Part shown: positions 47,698 to 55,050 of the stretch, piece after piece
Layout of the letters: every line of letters starts with the position of its first letter
How positions within the stretch are numbered: the stretch's first letter is position 1
Assembly: GCA_963712305.1 (NCBI GenBank)
Contig: CAVQHI010000002.1
Coordinates: forward strand, 1,963,502 to 2,027,501
Direction of reading: 5' to 3'
Origin: DATFNI01 sp963712305
GTDB lineage: Bacteria > Bacteroidota > Rhodothermia > Balneolales > DATFMH01
DNA length: 64,000 nt
Translations under genes and position numbers: made by a program
The notes under the pieces: model-generated
Seen by the model: the letters and a program-made list of their open reading frames with translations, nothing else
Told to the model about the DNA's origin: nothing
Database searches by the model: none

Positions 47698-48131
47698 TGC
47701 ACGGGATGACTTCCATAGTAAAAACGGTAACCCGGATCGTGGTGGGCGTCATTTTTCTGTACGGCGTCTACATCATCACACATGGACATCTCACACCTGG
47801 CGGTGGGTTTGCCGGAGGAGCAGTTATCGCTGGTGCTTTCATTTTGTTGGTTTTAGCCTTTGGAAGTGATGTGCTTAAGCTGAAAGTGAGAGAAGCGGGC
47901 TCCTCAACATTTGAAAGTCTCTCCATAATGGCCTTCCTGTTTTTGGCAGTTGGGGCCTTATTCATTGGAACCCATGTGTTTTTCCATAACTATCTGCCGA
48001 AGGGTAAGGTCGGTGAACTGATCAGTGCCGGTGTGATTCCCCTGTACAATATAGCGGTTGGGGTGGAAGTGGCAGCTGCATTGATTACGATTTTTTTGGC
48101 ATTGGTAATCTATAAAGAAGAGTCAAAATGA
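47697..48131 (+). CDS. mrpB: MrpB/MnhB-like (MbhF) subunit
   Basis: A 144-residue, four-helix subunit. The signature THGHLTPGGGFAGGAVIAGA follows the first helix and identifies MnhB. Start overlaps the preceding stop by one base; ATGA overlap with the next gene. Part of the Na+/H+ antiporter-like membrane arm. Confidence 0.92.
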   Translation: MHGMTSIVKTVTRIVVGVIFLYGVYIITHGHLTPGGGFAGGAVIAGAFILLVLAFGSDVLKLKVREAGSSTFESLSIMAFLFLAVGALFIGTHVFFHNYLPKGKVGELISAGVIPLYNIAVGVEVAAALITIFLALVIYKEESK

Positions 48132-48466
48132 CGTTATATATTCTCTGCTTTGCCTTATTTCTGACAGGCCTTTATGGCGTGTTAACAAAGAGTAACATCA
48201 TAAAGATTGTCATAGGGCTCTCTGTCATGGAGTTCAGCATATTCCTGTTTATGGCGTTGATTGGATACACCCATAATGGGGATGCGCCGATCCTGGTAAA
48301 TGGCAAGGAACAGTTGCTGTTTGTAGATCCACTGCCGCAGGCGATGGTACTCACCGCAATAGTCATCGGCCTGGCAACGAATGCAATGCTGTTGGCCATA
48401 GCTATTAGAATTTACCGAAAATACGGAACGTTCGACGTACGAAAAATCAATCAGCTTAAAGGATAA
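48128..48466 (+). CDS. mrpC: MrpC/MnhC-like (NuoK-type, MbhG) subunit
   Basis: A 112-residue, three-helix subunit related to NuoK. LYGVLTKSNIIKIVIGLSVM and DPLPQAMVLTAIVIGLATNA are the family signatures. It keeps the acidic residue in helix 2 (SVMEFSIF) used in the proton path. Overlaps mrpB by 4 bp. Confidence 0.92.
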   Translation: MTLYILCFALFLTGLYGVLTKSNIIKIVIGLSVMEFSIFLFMALIGYTHNGDAPILVNGKEQLLFVDPLPQAMVLTAIVIGLATNAMLLAIAIRIYRKYGTFDVRKINQLKG

Positions 48467-48469
48467 ATA

Positions 48470-49999
48470 GTGGAATCCCTGATAGTACTCTATGTCATTC
48501 TGCCGCTGGGAACAGCGTTCCTGATACCCATTATCGGGAGGTTTGCAGGGTTTTTTGCAAAGACGATATCAGCACTCGTCTTTGCCGGCCTCACTGTCCT
48601 GACTGTGGCTTATATATCCGGATTTAATTCAGAAACGATTCGGTATGCCGTCGGTGGCTGGCAGGCCTCAAATGGGATTCCCATTGCCATATACCTTGTA
48701 CTCGACGGATTTAGTGCTATCATCCTGGTGATGATTAACTTTGTCGCTTTTTTTTCGGTCGTCTATTCATTTTCTTATCTCCAAAAATATACAGCAAAGA
48801 ATAATTTTTATGCTTTGCTATGCCTGATGGTAGCCGGCATGAACGGCGTGGTCCTGACCGGGGACCTGTTCAACTTGTATGTGTTTATGGAAATCGCCGC
48901 CATCGCTTCCTACGCACTGGTAGCTTTCGGCGTAGAGAAGGAAGAATTGGAGGCTTCTTTTAAATACCAGGTACTGGGGGGAATGGCATCACTCTTTATT
49001 CTTCTGGGCATAGGACTGGTCTACTGGACAACGAGTACGCTCAATATGGCCGATATTTCAGGAGTCCTTAAAAATTATGCAGGGAACAGGATCATCATTT
49101 TCATCCAGGTCCTGTTCATCGCCGGGTTCGGGTTGAAGTCGGCTTTAGTACCGTTCCATGCATGGCTGCCCGATGCACACTCATCGGCTCCGTCACCCAT
49201 TTCCTCGATGTTATCCGGAGTCCTGATCAAAGCTATCGGCATCTATGTCCTGATCCGGCTGTTCTTTACCATGTTCAGTATTTCGTACGAAATCGCTCTC
49301 ACAATTACCGTTTTGGGAGTTCTGTCTATGTTGACAGGCGGTGTAATGGCGATCGGACAGTGGGATTATAAGAGACTACTGGCGTATTCAAGTATCAGCC
49401 AGGTGGGGTATATCGTCATTGGTCTGGGAGTCGGGATGCTGGTGATGGCCAACAACGGTAACAGGGAAATAGCGGCCCTCGCCATTTTCGGAGGACTGTT
49501 TCACATGGTGAATCATGCCGTAGCTAAAGGATTATTGTTCATGACGGCGGGCTCCGTAGAGTACGCCACCGGCATCCGCGATCTTAAGAAACTGGGTGGC
49601 TTAGCCAGGAAAATGCCGGTTACTTCGGCAACATCATTCAGCGGGTCGATGGCTATTTCAGGATTGCCGCCGTTTAGCGGTTTCTTCAGCAAGCTGGTTA
49701 TTATCATCGCTGCCATTAAAGCCCAGTATTTTGTCATTGCCTTCCTGGCAGCGGGAATGAGCATCGTAACCCTGGCCTATTTTCTGAGACTGCAGAAAGG
49801 GTTGTTTGCAGCAAAACCCATTGCAGCCATTGAAAAAATTAAGGAAGTGCCCTTTGCTATGACCTTTTCTATGGTGTGCCTTGCTGTAGGATGTATCGCA
49901 TTAAGCGCACTGATCTTACCCGGGGTAAGAGAAGCGATAATAACGCCGGCAGTGAAGGTATTAATGGAAGTTTCATATCAACCAGTAACTCTAAAATGA
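48470..49999 (+). CDS. mrpD: MrpD/MnhD-like (NuoN-type, MbhH) ion-translocating subunit
   Basis: A 509-residue antiporter-like subunit starting with GTG at 48470. Core blocks: NLYVFMEIAAIASYALVAFG (essential Glu in helix 5), KSALVPFHAWLPDAHSSAPS, YKRLLAYSSISQVGYIVIGL and SMAISGLPPFSGFFSKLVII. One of two full-length pump subunits in this cluster. Its stop overlaps the mrpE ATG (ATGA at 49996-49999). Confidence 0.93.
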   Translation: MESLIVLYVILPLGTAFLIPIIGRFAGFFAKTISALVFAGLTVLTVAYISGFNSETIRYAVGGWQASNGIPIAIYLVLDGFSAIILVMINFVAFFSVVYSFSYLQKYTAKNNFYALLCLMVAGMNGVVLTGDLFNLYVFMEIAAIASYALVAFGVEKEELEASFKYQVLGGMASLFILLGIGLVYWTTSTLNMADISGVLKNYAGNRIIIFIQVLFIAGFGLKSALVPFHAWLPDAHSSAPSPISSMLSGVLIKAIGIYVLIRLFFTMFSISYEIALTITVLGVLSMLTGGVMAIGQWDYKRLLAYSSISQVGYIVIGLGVGMLVMANNGNREIAALAIFGGLFHMVNHAVAKGLLFMTAGSVEYATGIRDLKKLGGLARKMPVTSATSFSGSMAISGLPPFSGFFSKLVIIIAAIKAQYFVIAFLAAGMSIVTLAYFLRLQKGLFAAKPIAAIEKIKEVPFAMTFSMVCLAVGCIALSALILPGVREAIITPAVKVLMEVSYQPVTLK

Positions 50000-50484
50000 T
50001 GAGATACCTTTTCCACATACTGATATTATTCGGCTTCTGGTTGTTATTTACCGACGATCTTTCCACGGACAACCTTGTGGTTGGAGCTATCGTAGCAATT
50101 ATAAGCGTCTTGATACTGGGGAAATATTTCGTCAAACCGACCAGCAAGCTGCTTGATCTGAAAAGGTATGGCTGGTTTGTAATATATGTGTTCATTTTTG
50201 CCTGGGAATGCCTGAAGGCAAATCTGGATGTCGCCTACCGCGTGCTTCACCCGTACTTGCCCATCAGGCCGGGTATCGTCAAGGTTAAAACAAATCTGAA
50301 AACGGATTTGGCAAGGACTACGCTGGCCAACTCCATCACGATGACGCCGGGTACCATCACCGTCGACATCATCCAGGACTACATCTATGTACATTGGATT
50401 TATGTCAGGTCAACCGATCCGGCTAAATATGCCGAGCAAATATCAGGCAGATTCGAAAAATATATAGCCAGAATTTTTGAATAA
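49996..50484 (+). CDS. mrpE: MrpE/MnhE-like (MbhA) subunit
   Basis: A 162-residue subunit; the start at 49996 (MMRYLFHILILFGFW) is chosen because it overlaps the mrpD stop and gives the normal family N-terminus, whereas upstream in-frame codons lie inside mrpD. Signatures: AWECLKANLDVAYRVLHP, TLANSITMTPGTITVDI and YVHWIYV. A palindromic repeat separates it from mrpF. Confidence 0.92.
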   Translation: MMRYLFHILILFGFWLLFTDDLSTDNLVVGAIVAIISVLILGKYFVKPTSKLLDLKRYGWFVIYVFIFAWECLKANLDVAYRVLHPYLPIRPGIVKVKTNLKTDLARTTLANSITMTPGTITVDIIQDYIYVHWIYVRSTDPAKYAEQISGRFEKYIARIFE

Positions 50485-50519
50485 CATGATTATCCGATAT
50501 CACTTCACTCAACAAAAAC

Positions 50520-50656
50520 CTCGTGACGTGGGCTCTGACCCGTCACGCTGTTGCAATGCTGGCCGATTTGTAAAGATATGGTCTGCCGCAGCGGATTATG
50601 AGCAGGAGTGGCAACGACGCAGCAGGGCAGAGCCCGTGTTGCGGGGCAATCTGGAA
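50520..50656. repeat. Imperfect palindromic repeat between mrpE and mrpF
   Basis: CGTGACGTGGGCTCTGACCC on the left faces GGGCAGAGCCCGTGTTGCGG on the right, imperfect inverted copies. It is GC-rich and interrupts an otherwise tightly packed mrp gene run. Confidence 0.65.
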
Positions 50657-50674
50657 TAATAACAAATACTCAAA

Positions 50675-50941
50675 ATGGAAAACGCACTTACCATATTGCT
50701 ATACATTCAAATCGGGCTCTGTTTCTTCTGCTTGTTCCGGATTGTAAAAGGGCCAACCATTGCAGACCGGATGGTTGGCATCGACATCTTCGGCATCCTG
50801 GTCGTGGGTATCTGTGGTTTACTGGCTATCATTACAGACCGGATGTTCCTCATCGATATCGGGATCGCCTGGATCATTCTGAGTTTCGTTGGAACGCTCA
50901 CGCTGGCTAAATATCTGGAAGGGAGTAAGTTAAATGAATAG
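50675..50941 (+). CDS. mrpF: MrpF/MnhF-like (MbhB) subunit
   Basis: An 88-residue, three-helix subunit. RIVKGPTIADRMVGIDIFGI and MFLIDIGIAWIILSFVGTLT are diagnostic. Overlaps mrpG by 8 bp. Confidence 0.92.
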   Translation: MENALTILLYIQIGLCFFCLFRIVKGPTIADRMVGIDIFGILVVGICGLLAIITDRMFLIDIGIAWIILSFVGTLTLAKYLEGSKLNE

Positions 50942-51320
50942 TGTTATTGGCATCGTTTTATTGAGCATCGGCGTATTATTCAACCTTTTGGGTTGCATCG
51001 GACTCATCCGGTTACCCGACGTTTACAACCGGCTGCAATCGGCTACCAAATGCGTTACGCTGGGTACCTGTAGTATTTTGCTGGGACTATTGGTGCTGTA
51101 TGGATTTAATGAAATCGGGGTGAAAGCCCTGGTCGCGATCCCGCTGTTGTTCTTTTCCGCTACGGTGGCTGCCCATGCACTCGTACGCGGAGCTTACCTG
51201 TCCGGCGTGGAAATGGATGCCCGGACCATAGTTGATCATTACAAAGCAGCAAGAAACGGTGGTATACAGGAGGATGAGGAAAAAGAAGGGAAAGAGGAGG
51301 AGGCCTATGAAATATCCTAA
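50934..51320 (+). CDS. mrpG: MrpG/MnhG-like (MbhC) subunit
   Basis: A 128-residue subunit with three helices and a long charged C-terminus (EDEEKEGKEEEAYE). GCIGLIRLPDVYNRLQSATK and FSATVAAHALVRGAYLSGV are the family signatures. The tail is encoded across the ribosome site of the next gene, which overlaps by 14 bp. Confidence 0.92.
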   Translation: MNSVIGIVLLSIGVLFNLLGCIGLIRLPDVYNRLQSATKCVTLGTCSILLGLLVLYGFNEIGVKALVAIPLLFFSATVAAHALVRGAYLSGVEMDARTIVDHYKAARNGGIQEDEEKEGKEEEAYEIS

Positions 51321-51921
51321 GCTACGAGAGGTCAAAGAAGCGGTTACTTCCTTATTTACGAAAGCCTATACTACCGATTTCCCCAAAAATCCGCATGTAC
51401 CTGAAAAAGGGTTTAGAGGCAAACCTGTGGTTGATGAGGAACATTGCGTGGGATGTGAAACGTGCGCCAATGTATGTCCGTCATATGCCATTAATTTTCA
51501 TGACGACAAAGAAAAGGGCATTCGAACCATCGTACGCGACTACGGCAAGTGCATCTTTTGCGGCCAGTGCGAGGAGCACTGCATCACCGGGATGGGGGTT
51601 AAACTCTCAGACGAAATTTTTGACCTGGGAACGTTTGACAGGGAGCAACTCGTAGAATACCAGGAGCGTGAGTTGTTGATTTGTGAAAACTGCGGGGAGG
51701 TTATAACCACCAATCAGCATATGCAATTCTTATACAGTAAACTTGGCAGTCATGCCTATTCTTCCATTCTGAACCTGAATGTTTTGAATGAAAAGTTGCA
51801 ATTATCCCATCCTGACGATACGGCTGTAAAAGTACGTGATGAACTGAAGCGTAAAGATATGTTCAATGTCTTGTGTCCGAACTGCCTGAGAAAAGTACAA
51901 GTGAAGATGCTTTTTGAATAA
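51307..51921 (+). CDS. Group 4 hydrogenase two-[4Fe-4S] ferredoxin subunit (NuoI/EchF/MbhN-like)
   Basis: A 204-residue subunit from the ATG at 51307, which has GAGGAGG just upstream. Motifs CVGCETCANVCP and CIFCGQCEEHC bind the two clusters that lead electrons to the small subunit. Unusually, a C-terminal pair CENCG and CPNCLRK could bind zinc or a further centre, as in some HycF/HyfH and MbhN relatives. Last structural gene of the membrane complex. Confidence 0.9.
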   Translation: MKYPKLREVKEAVTSLFTKAYTTDFPKNPHVPEKGFRGKPVVDEEHCVGCETCANVCPSYAINFHDDKEKGIRTIVRDYGKCIFCGQCEEHCITGMGVKLSDEIFDLGTFDREQLVEYQERELLICENCGEVITTNQHMQFLYSKLGSHAYSSILNLNVLNEKLQLSHPDDTAVKVRDELKRKDMFNVLCPNCLRKVQVKMLFE

Positions 51922-51952
51922 ACTGGCGGGAGGTGATATAAAAACCAGGCTG

Positions 51953-51975
51953 GTCACAAGTCACAGACTTGCGAC
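51953..51975. repeat. Short hairpin (GTCACAAGTC/GACTTGCGAC)
   Basis: GTCACAAGTC, ACA loop, GACTTGCGAC; one mismatch. About 30 bp after the last hydrogenase structural gene. No U-tract follows, so it is more likely a dispersed palindrome than a terminator; compare the perfect hairpin at 20070-20108. Confidence 0.5.
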
Positions 51976-52043
51976 ATGAGGGTGAAGATGCTTAATGAAT
52001 GAATTAAAATCTTGATAAAAGTACGATGCAAAAAAAGTCCATG

Positions 52044-52174
52044 TGTCATTTCGAGCGAGTGGAAGGAATCGAGAAATCTAACCTATTCATGATGTGTGCA
52101 TAGGAAATGATCAGATATCGCACTGGTTGCCATTTTAGATTCCTCGGTTCCACTCCGTTACACTCGGAATGACA
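52044..52174. repeat. Palindromic dispersed repeat (TGTCATTTCGAG type) before the protease gene
   Basis: TGTCATTTCGAG at the left and CTCGGAATGACA at the right, with GGAATCGAGAAATCTA facing TAGATTCCTCGGTTCC. Same family style as the copy at 41263-41406. Confidence 0.8.
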
Positions 52175-52240
52175 TCGAGATGAACATAGTGTTTCATTGT
52201 ATTGTCCCGTGCTAACTAATACCCAATCATTTTTTTGAAT

Positions 52241-52702
52241 ATGCTCGAAAGACTAACCCAACTGTTGAATACTTACGAAAACATCTTGTTCGCAGGGGTT
52301 GGTAATGTTTTGCGACAGGATGATGGTGCGGGCGTTTATATTTGTGAGCGAATTAAACAAACCGGTCAAATCCAGGCAATAGTTGTGGGCCAGAGTATTG
52401 AGAATTACATCGGCAAGATTCGTAAAATGAACCCGGATATCCTGGTTGTAATCGATTGTGTGGATTTCAATAAGTCGCCTGGAGAAGCTTTCATTATTCC
52501 GCTTGAGGATCTCCTGGATTATACATCCAATACCCACAACATTTCCTTTAAAACGTTATCTCAATTTTTTGATATGCCGGTCGAGGTCCTGGGTATTCAG
52601 CCTCTAAGCATGGGTTACGGAGAGTACCTGTCGCCCGTAATTCAGCAAACGGCGGATGAATTGATAAGCATGATTAACAGGGATGAAGAAAAACAATTAT
52701 AG
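52241..52702 (+). CDS. Hydrogenase maturation protease (HycI/HyaD family)
   Basis: A 153-residue nickel-dependent endopeptidase that trims the large subunit C-terminus after nickel insertion. ATG at 52241 is preferred over an upstream TTG. Signatures: LFAGVGNVLRQDDGAGVYIC (Asp in the metal site) and ILVVIDCVDF (second Asp); the third ligand is expected at His in THNISFKTL. Its substrate is most likely the large subunit at 44049, which retains a removable 38-residue tail after CTER. Separated from the operon by a palindromic repeat. Confidence 0.88.
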   Translation: MLERLTQLLNTYENILFAGVGNVLRQDDGAGVYICERIKQTGQIQAIVVGQSIENYIGKIRKMNPDILVVIDCVDFNKSPGEAFIIPLEDLLDYTSNTHNISFKTLSQFFDMPVEVLGIQPLSMGYGEYLSPVIQQTADELISMINRDEEKQL

Positions 52703-52792
52703 AATAGCCGAATCAAGGGAAATTTTTAAAGGCCTAAGTAACGATCTTGTATATAAGAGGCTACAATACGATCCGCCGTGGCGGACAATTTA

Positions 52793-52936
52793 GTTAACCC
52801 GGATTATTCACCACTAAATTTCGAAGCTATGAATCATCATACCCAAAATTGAGTATTCCTATCAAATTTATAAACATAATAAAATCAATATTATGACTAC
52901 TTATTATGCCTCTTTTCGTGAATAATTCGGGTTAAC
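52793..52936. repeat. 144-bp element bounded by 19-bp inverted repeats
   Basis: GTTAACCCGGATTATTCAC (52793-52811) and GTGAATAATTCGGGTTAAC (52918-52936) match in 18 of 19 positions when inverted. The interior is AT-rich and has no gene. Together with the sequence to 53098, the ~400-bp gap contains no coding region I can support; a 7-bp CCCTGAT/ATCAGGG hairpin lies near 52985-53007. Confidence 0.75.
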
Positions 52937-53098
52937 ACCTTGCTCACAAGCGATTAGTGGTTTCAAACCATATCGGCTTAGTTCCCTGATGCGCATGTAT
53001 CAGGGTGGGTTAGCGATTTTGGGTAATGTGCTATAGCTGTTCTACAGTAAGTGCTCATCAGGGTTCTGTTGTCTACCGGCCCCACATTTTTGTTGTGA

Positions 53099-53530
53099 CT
53101 ATTTTGGTAATACGGGAACCAAACCATGCCGGGTCATTACCGTCTTTAGTTTTTCAATATCAGGAGGTACGCCTGCGTTTACAATTTCAGCACATTCTTT
53201 AAAGAAGTTTGGACCAAGAAGGGCCGGAGTAATTACTGCCAAAGCCTTAGCATTATCTTGCCTGAGATTATTAAATCCGTGCACCGCGCCGCGAGGAATA
53301 AAACAAGATTCACCCTGAGCAATATCAGCGGGTTTACCCTCAACAGTAAATGTGATAACTCCTTCTAATCCATAAATGGTTTCATCATAATGTTCATGAT
53401 AATGAGGAAGGGGTACTTTAGCTCCTGCCGGGACACTAAATTCAAACATAGCTACCGAGCCATTGGTATCCGCTGTTTCCAACAGAAAATCAATTGTCAC
53501 TTGCCCAATCCGGATTGTTTCGTTTTTCAT
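53099..53530 (-). CDS. Cupin-domain protein
   Basis: A 143-residue single-domain cupin. The start at 53530 (MKNETIRIGQ) follows AAAGGAA and is preferred over an upstream in-frame ATG. Cupin motif 1 has the metal ligands HYHEHYDETIYGLEG and motif 2 reads PRGAVHGFNN. Likely binds a metal; function unknown. It lies 79 bp from the stop of the regulator gene upstream on the same strand and may be co-regulated with it. Confidence 0.85.
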   Translation of the reverse strand: MKNETIRIGQVTIDFLLETADTNGSVAMFEFSVPAGAKVPLPHYHEHYDETIYGLEGVITFTVEGKPADIAQGESCFIPRGAVHGFNNLRQDNAKALAVITPALLGPNFFKECAEIVNAGVPPDIEKLKTVMTRHGLVPVLPK

Positions 53531-53608
53531 AATAATATTCCTTTGGTTGTTTGATATGGGGCAAGCTAACGTCATAAACTGACAAAGCTCTTGATTTGAA
53601 TCAAGAAA

Positions 53609-54190
53609 TCATTTGCTGACTATTTTTTTTCGAACCCTGCTTAGTGTTTCGGGTGTTATTCCTAAGTAGGCTGCAATTTGAAACAATGGTAAACGCAGAA
53701 TGAGTTGGGGTTCCTCGTTGAGAAGCCGCATGTATTTTTCTTCAGGAGTTTCAATGGTGGCTTCTCCTAATCGTTTTTTTAACACGTAATTTGTTTCCTG
53801 CTGCGCTTTGATAAAATACATTATGAAGGGCGCAATATGTGTAACAGCATATATCCAGTTCTTTTGATTTATTGCTAAAAGTTTACAGTCCTCAAGAGCT
53901 TGTAGATTTAGGTCTGTTGGAGTATTGTTTAAAAAGCTAACCAGTTCACTGCACCAGCCGCTTTCAATTTTGAAATAGATATTTCTTTCTTCTCCGTTGC
54001 TATTAATAAGGTATTGTCGCAAGCATCCTTTCTCGATGAAATAAACTTTTCTGGAAATATCTCCTGCTTCAAATAAGTACTCATTCTTCTTCACATGAAT
54101 CATTTCAAGCAAAGGAGTGAGTTTTAAAAAATCTTTGTCGGGGAATTCAACTATGCGTCTAAATTCCGCTAAAAGTAATGTGTAGTTCAT
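53609..54190 (-). CDS. Crp/Fnr-family transcriptional regulator
   Basis: A 193-residue regulator, start at 54190 (MNYTLLLAEFRRI). The N-terminal cyclic-nucleotide-binding-type barrel (about 25-125: KNEYLFEAGDISRKVYFIEK; LLAINQKNW) lacks the Fnr cysteines and a clear cAMP-binding RxxS motif. The C-terminal helix-turn-helix reads LFQIAAYLGITPETLSRVRK. Bacteroidota have many such Crp-like proteins with unknown ligands. It probably controls neighbouring genes including the cupin gene. Confidence 0.9.
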   Translation of the reverse strand: MNYTLLLAEFRRIVEFPDKDFLKLTPLLEMIHVKKNEYLFEAGDISRKVYFIEKGCLRQYLINSNGEERNIYFKIESGWCSELVSFLNNTPTDLNLQALEDCKLLAINQKNWIYAVTHIAPFIMYFIKAQQETNYVLKKRLGEATIETPEEKYMRLLNEEPQLILRLPLFQIAAYLGITPETLSRVRKKIVSK

Positions 54191-54331
54191 CTTTTTAAGG
54201 TTGGTGAGTGCGAAGTACTTTCCGGTCAACTGGCATAAATTCACGAAAAATACTTTAAGCAAGACAATATCTCATTCTTGATGATTATTCTTTGCTTGGT
54301 TGCAGGAGGGATGATGTGGGGTTCTTTCCTG

Positions 54332-54922
54332 TTATCGATCTACTTTTTTCAATAACAGCCGGGGGACCTGAGGCAGGGCGAACCATTCGGCTACTGAGTT
54401 GTACCCGGCGGCAAGGTCCTGCAGGATACTGTATCCATTCGTTACCGTTTTTATGGCTTTATTGTAGGCAGAGTCGGGCTCCCGGGCTTTTTCAATGAAG
54501 CGTTGAACCCTTTGTAAGACCCCTGGCTTTACCTCGTCTTTCGTTTCTGCCAGTTCGACATGCTGCATCTCTTTACTGATCTCAGCTAATTCGGTAATAG
54601 TCTCACTCGTTTCTGGTATCGGGGCAGGTACTTGCAATTCCTGCGTCAGTTTTTCTACTGTGTGTTTTACTCCCTTGATCTGGTAGAGCTCGTATTCATT
54701 CAGCAAATTCAATAGCTGTTGGGTAAGAACGTTATATCTCTTGCTGTCTTCATTGGAGTCTAATATACCGGCAATGTTGTCTTTTTTATACTTGCGGAAT
54801 CCGTTTGAGATACCAATTGCGAGATTCTCAAGCTCGGTGTCACTTGCGAGTACCACGGTCTCTCTGACGGCAGACTCAAGTCTTCCTTTTGCAATGTAAT
54901 CTCTTATATCATTTGGCTTCAT
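54332..54922 (-). CDS. EAD11-like effector-associated-domain protein with conserved-looking C-terminal tail
   Basis: A 196-residue protein from ATG 54922; an upstream in-frame ATG adds a poor segment. Residues 5-80 (DIRDYIAKGRLESAVRETVV; LAIGISNGFRKYKKD; YNVLTQQLLNLLNEYE) line up with the C-terminal EAD11 of the divergent SIR2-like gene: the same short-helix entry, the ISxxF/Y..K block and the final LLxLxxE helix. Residues 85-135 are an acidic linker. Residues 150-190 (YNKAIKTVTNGYSILQDLAA; YNSVAEWFALPQVPRLLL) form a distinct hydrophobic C-terminal unit I do not recognise, possibly membrane-interacting. Divergent from 55051 with 128 bp between, so probably co-regulated. Confidence 0.72.
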   Translation of the reverse strand: MKPNDIRDYIAKGRLESAVRETVVLASDTELENLAIGISNGFRKYKKDNIAGILDSNEDSKRYNVLTQQLLNLLNEYELYQIKGVKHTVEKLTQELQVPAPIPETSETITELAEISKEMQHVELAETKDEVKPGVLQRVQRFIEKAREPDSAYNKAIKTVTNGYSILQDLAAGYNSVAEWFALPQVPRLLLKKVDR

Positions 54923-55050
54923 AAAAAAAGAATACTGATTACTGGTTGCGTATAAGTAAACCGGATTTACCGAAATAAACAAATGGTATGATATAGTTTT
55001 CTATTAATTTATTCGTAAATTCGTTTGTACCTTCACAAACTTCCTTTCTT

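Noticed and set aside
44049..51921. Respiratory complex I or an Mbx/Mbs sulfane reductase
   Set aside because: The large subunit keeps both nickel-binding CxxC motifs (Cys71/74 and Cys363/366), which complex I and Mbx/Mbs lack, and a hydrogenase maturation protease is encoded nearby.
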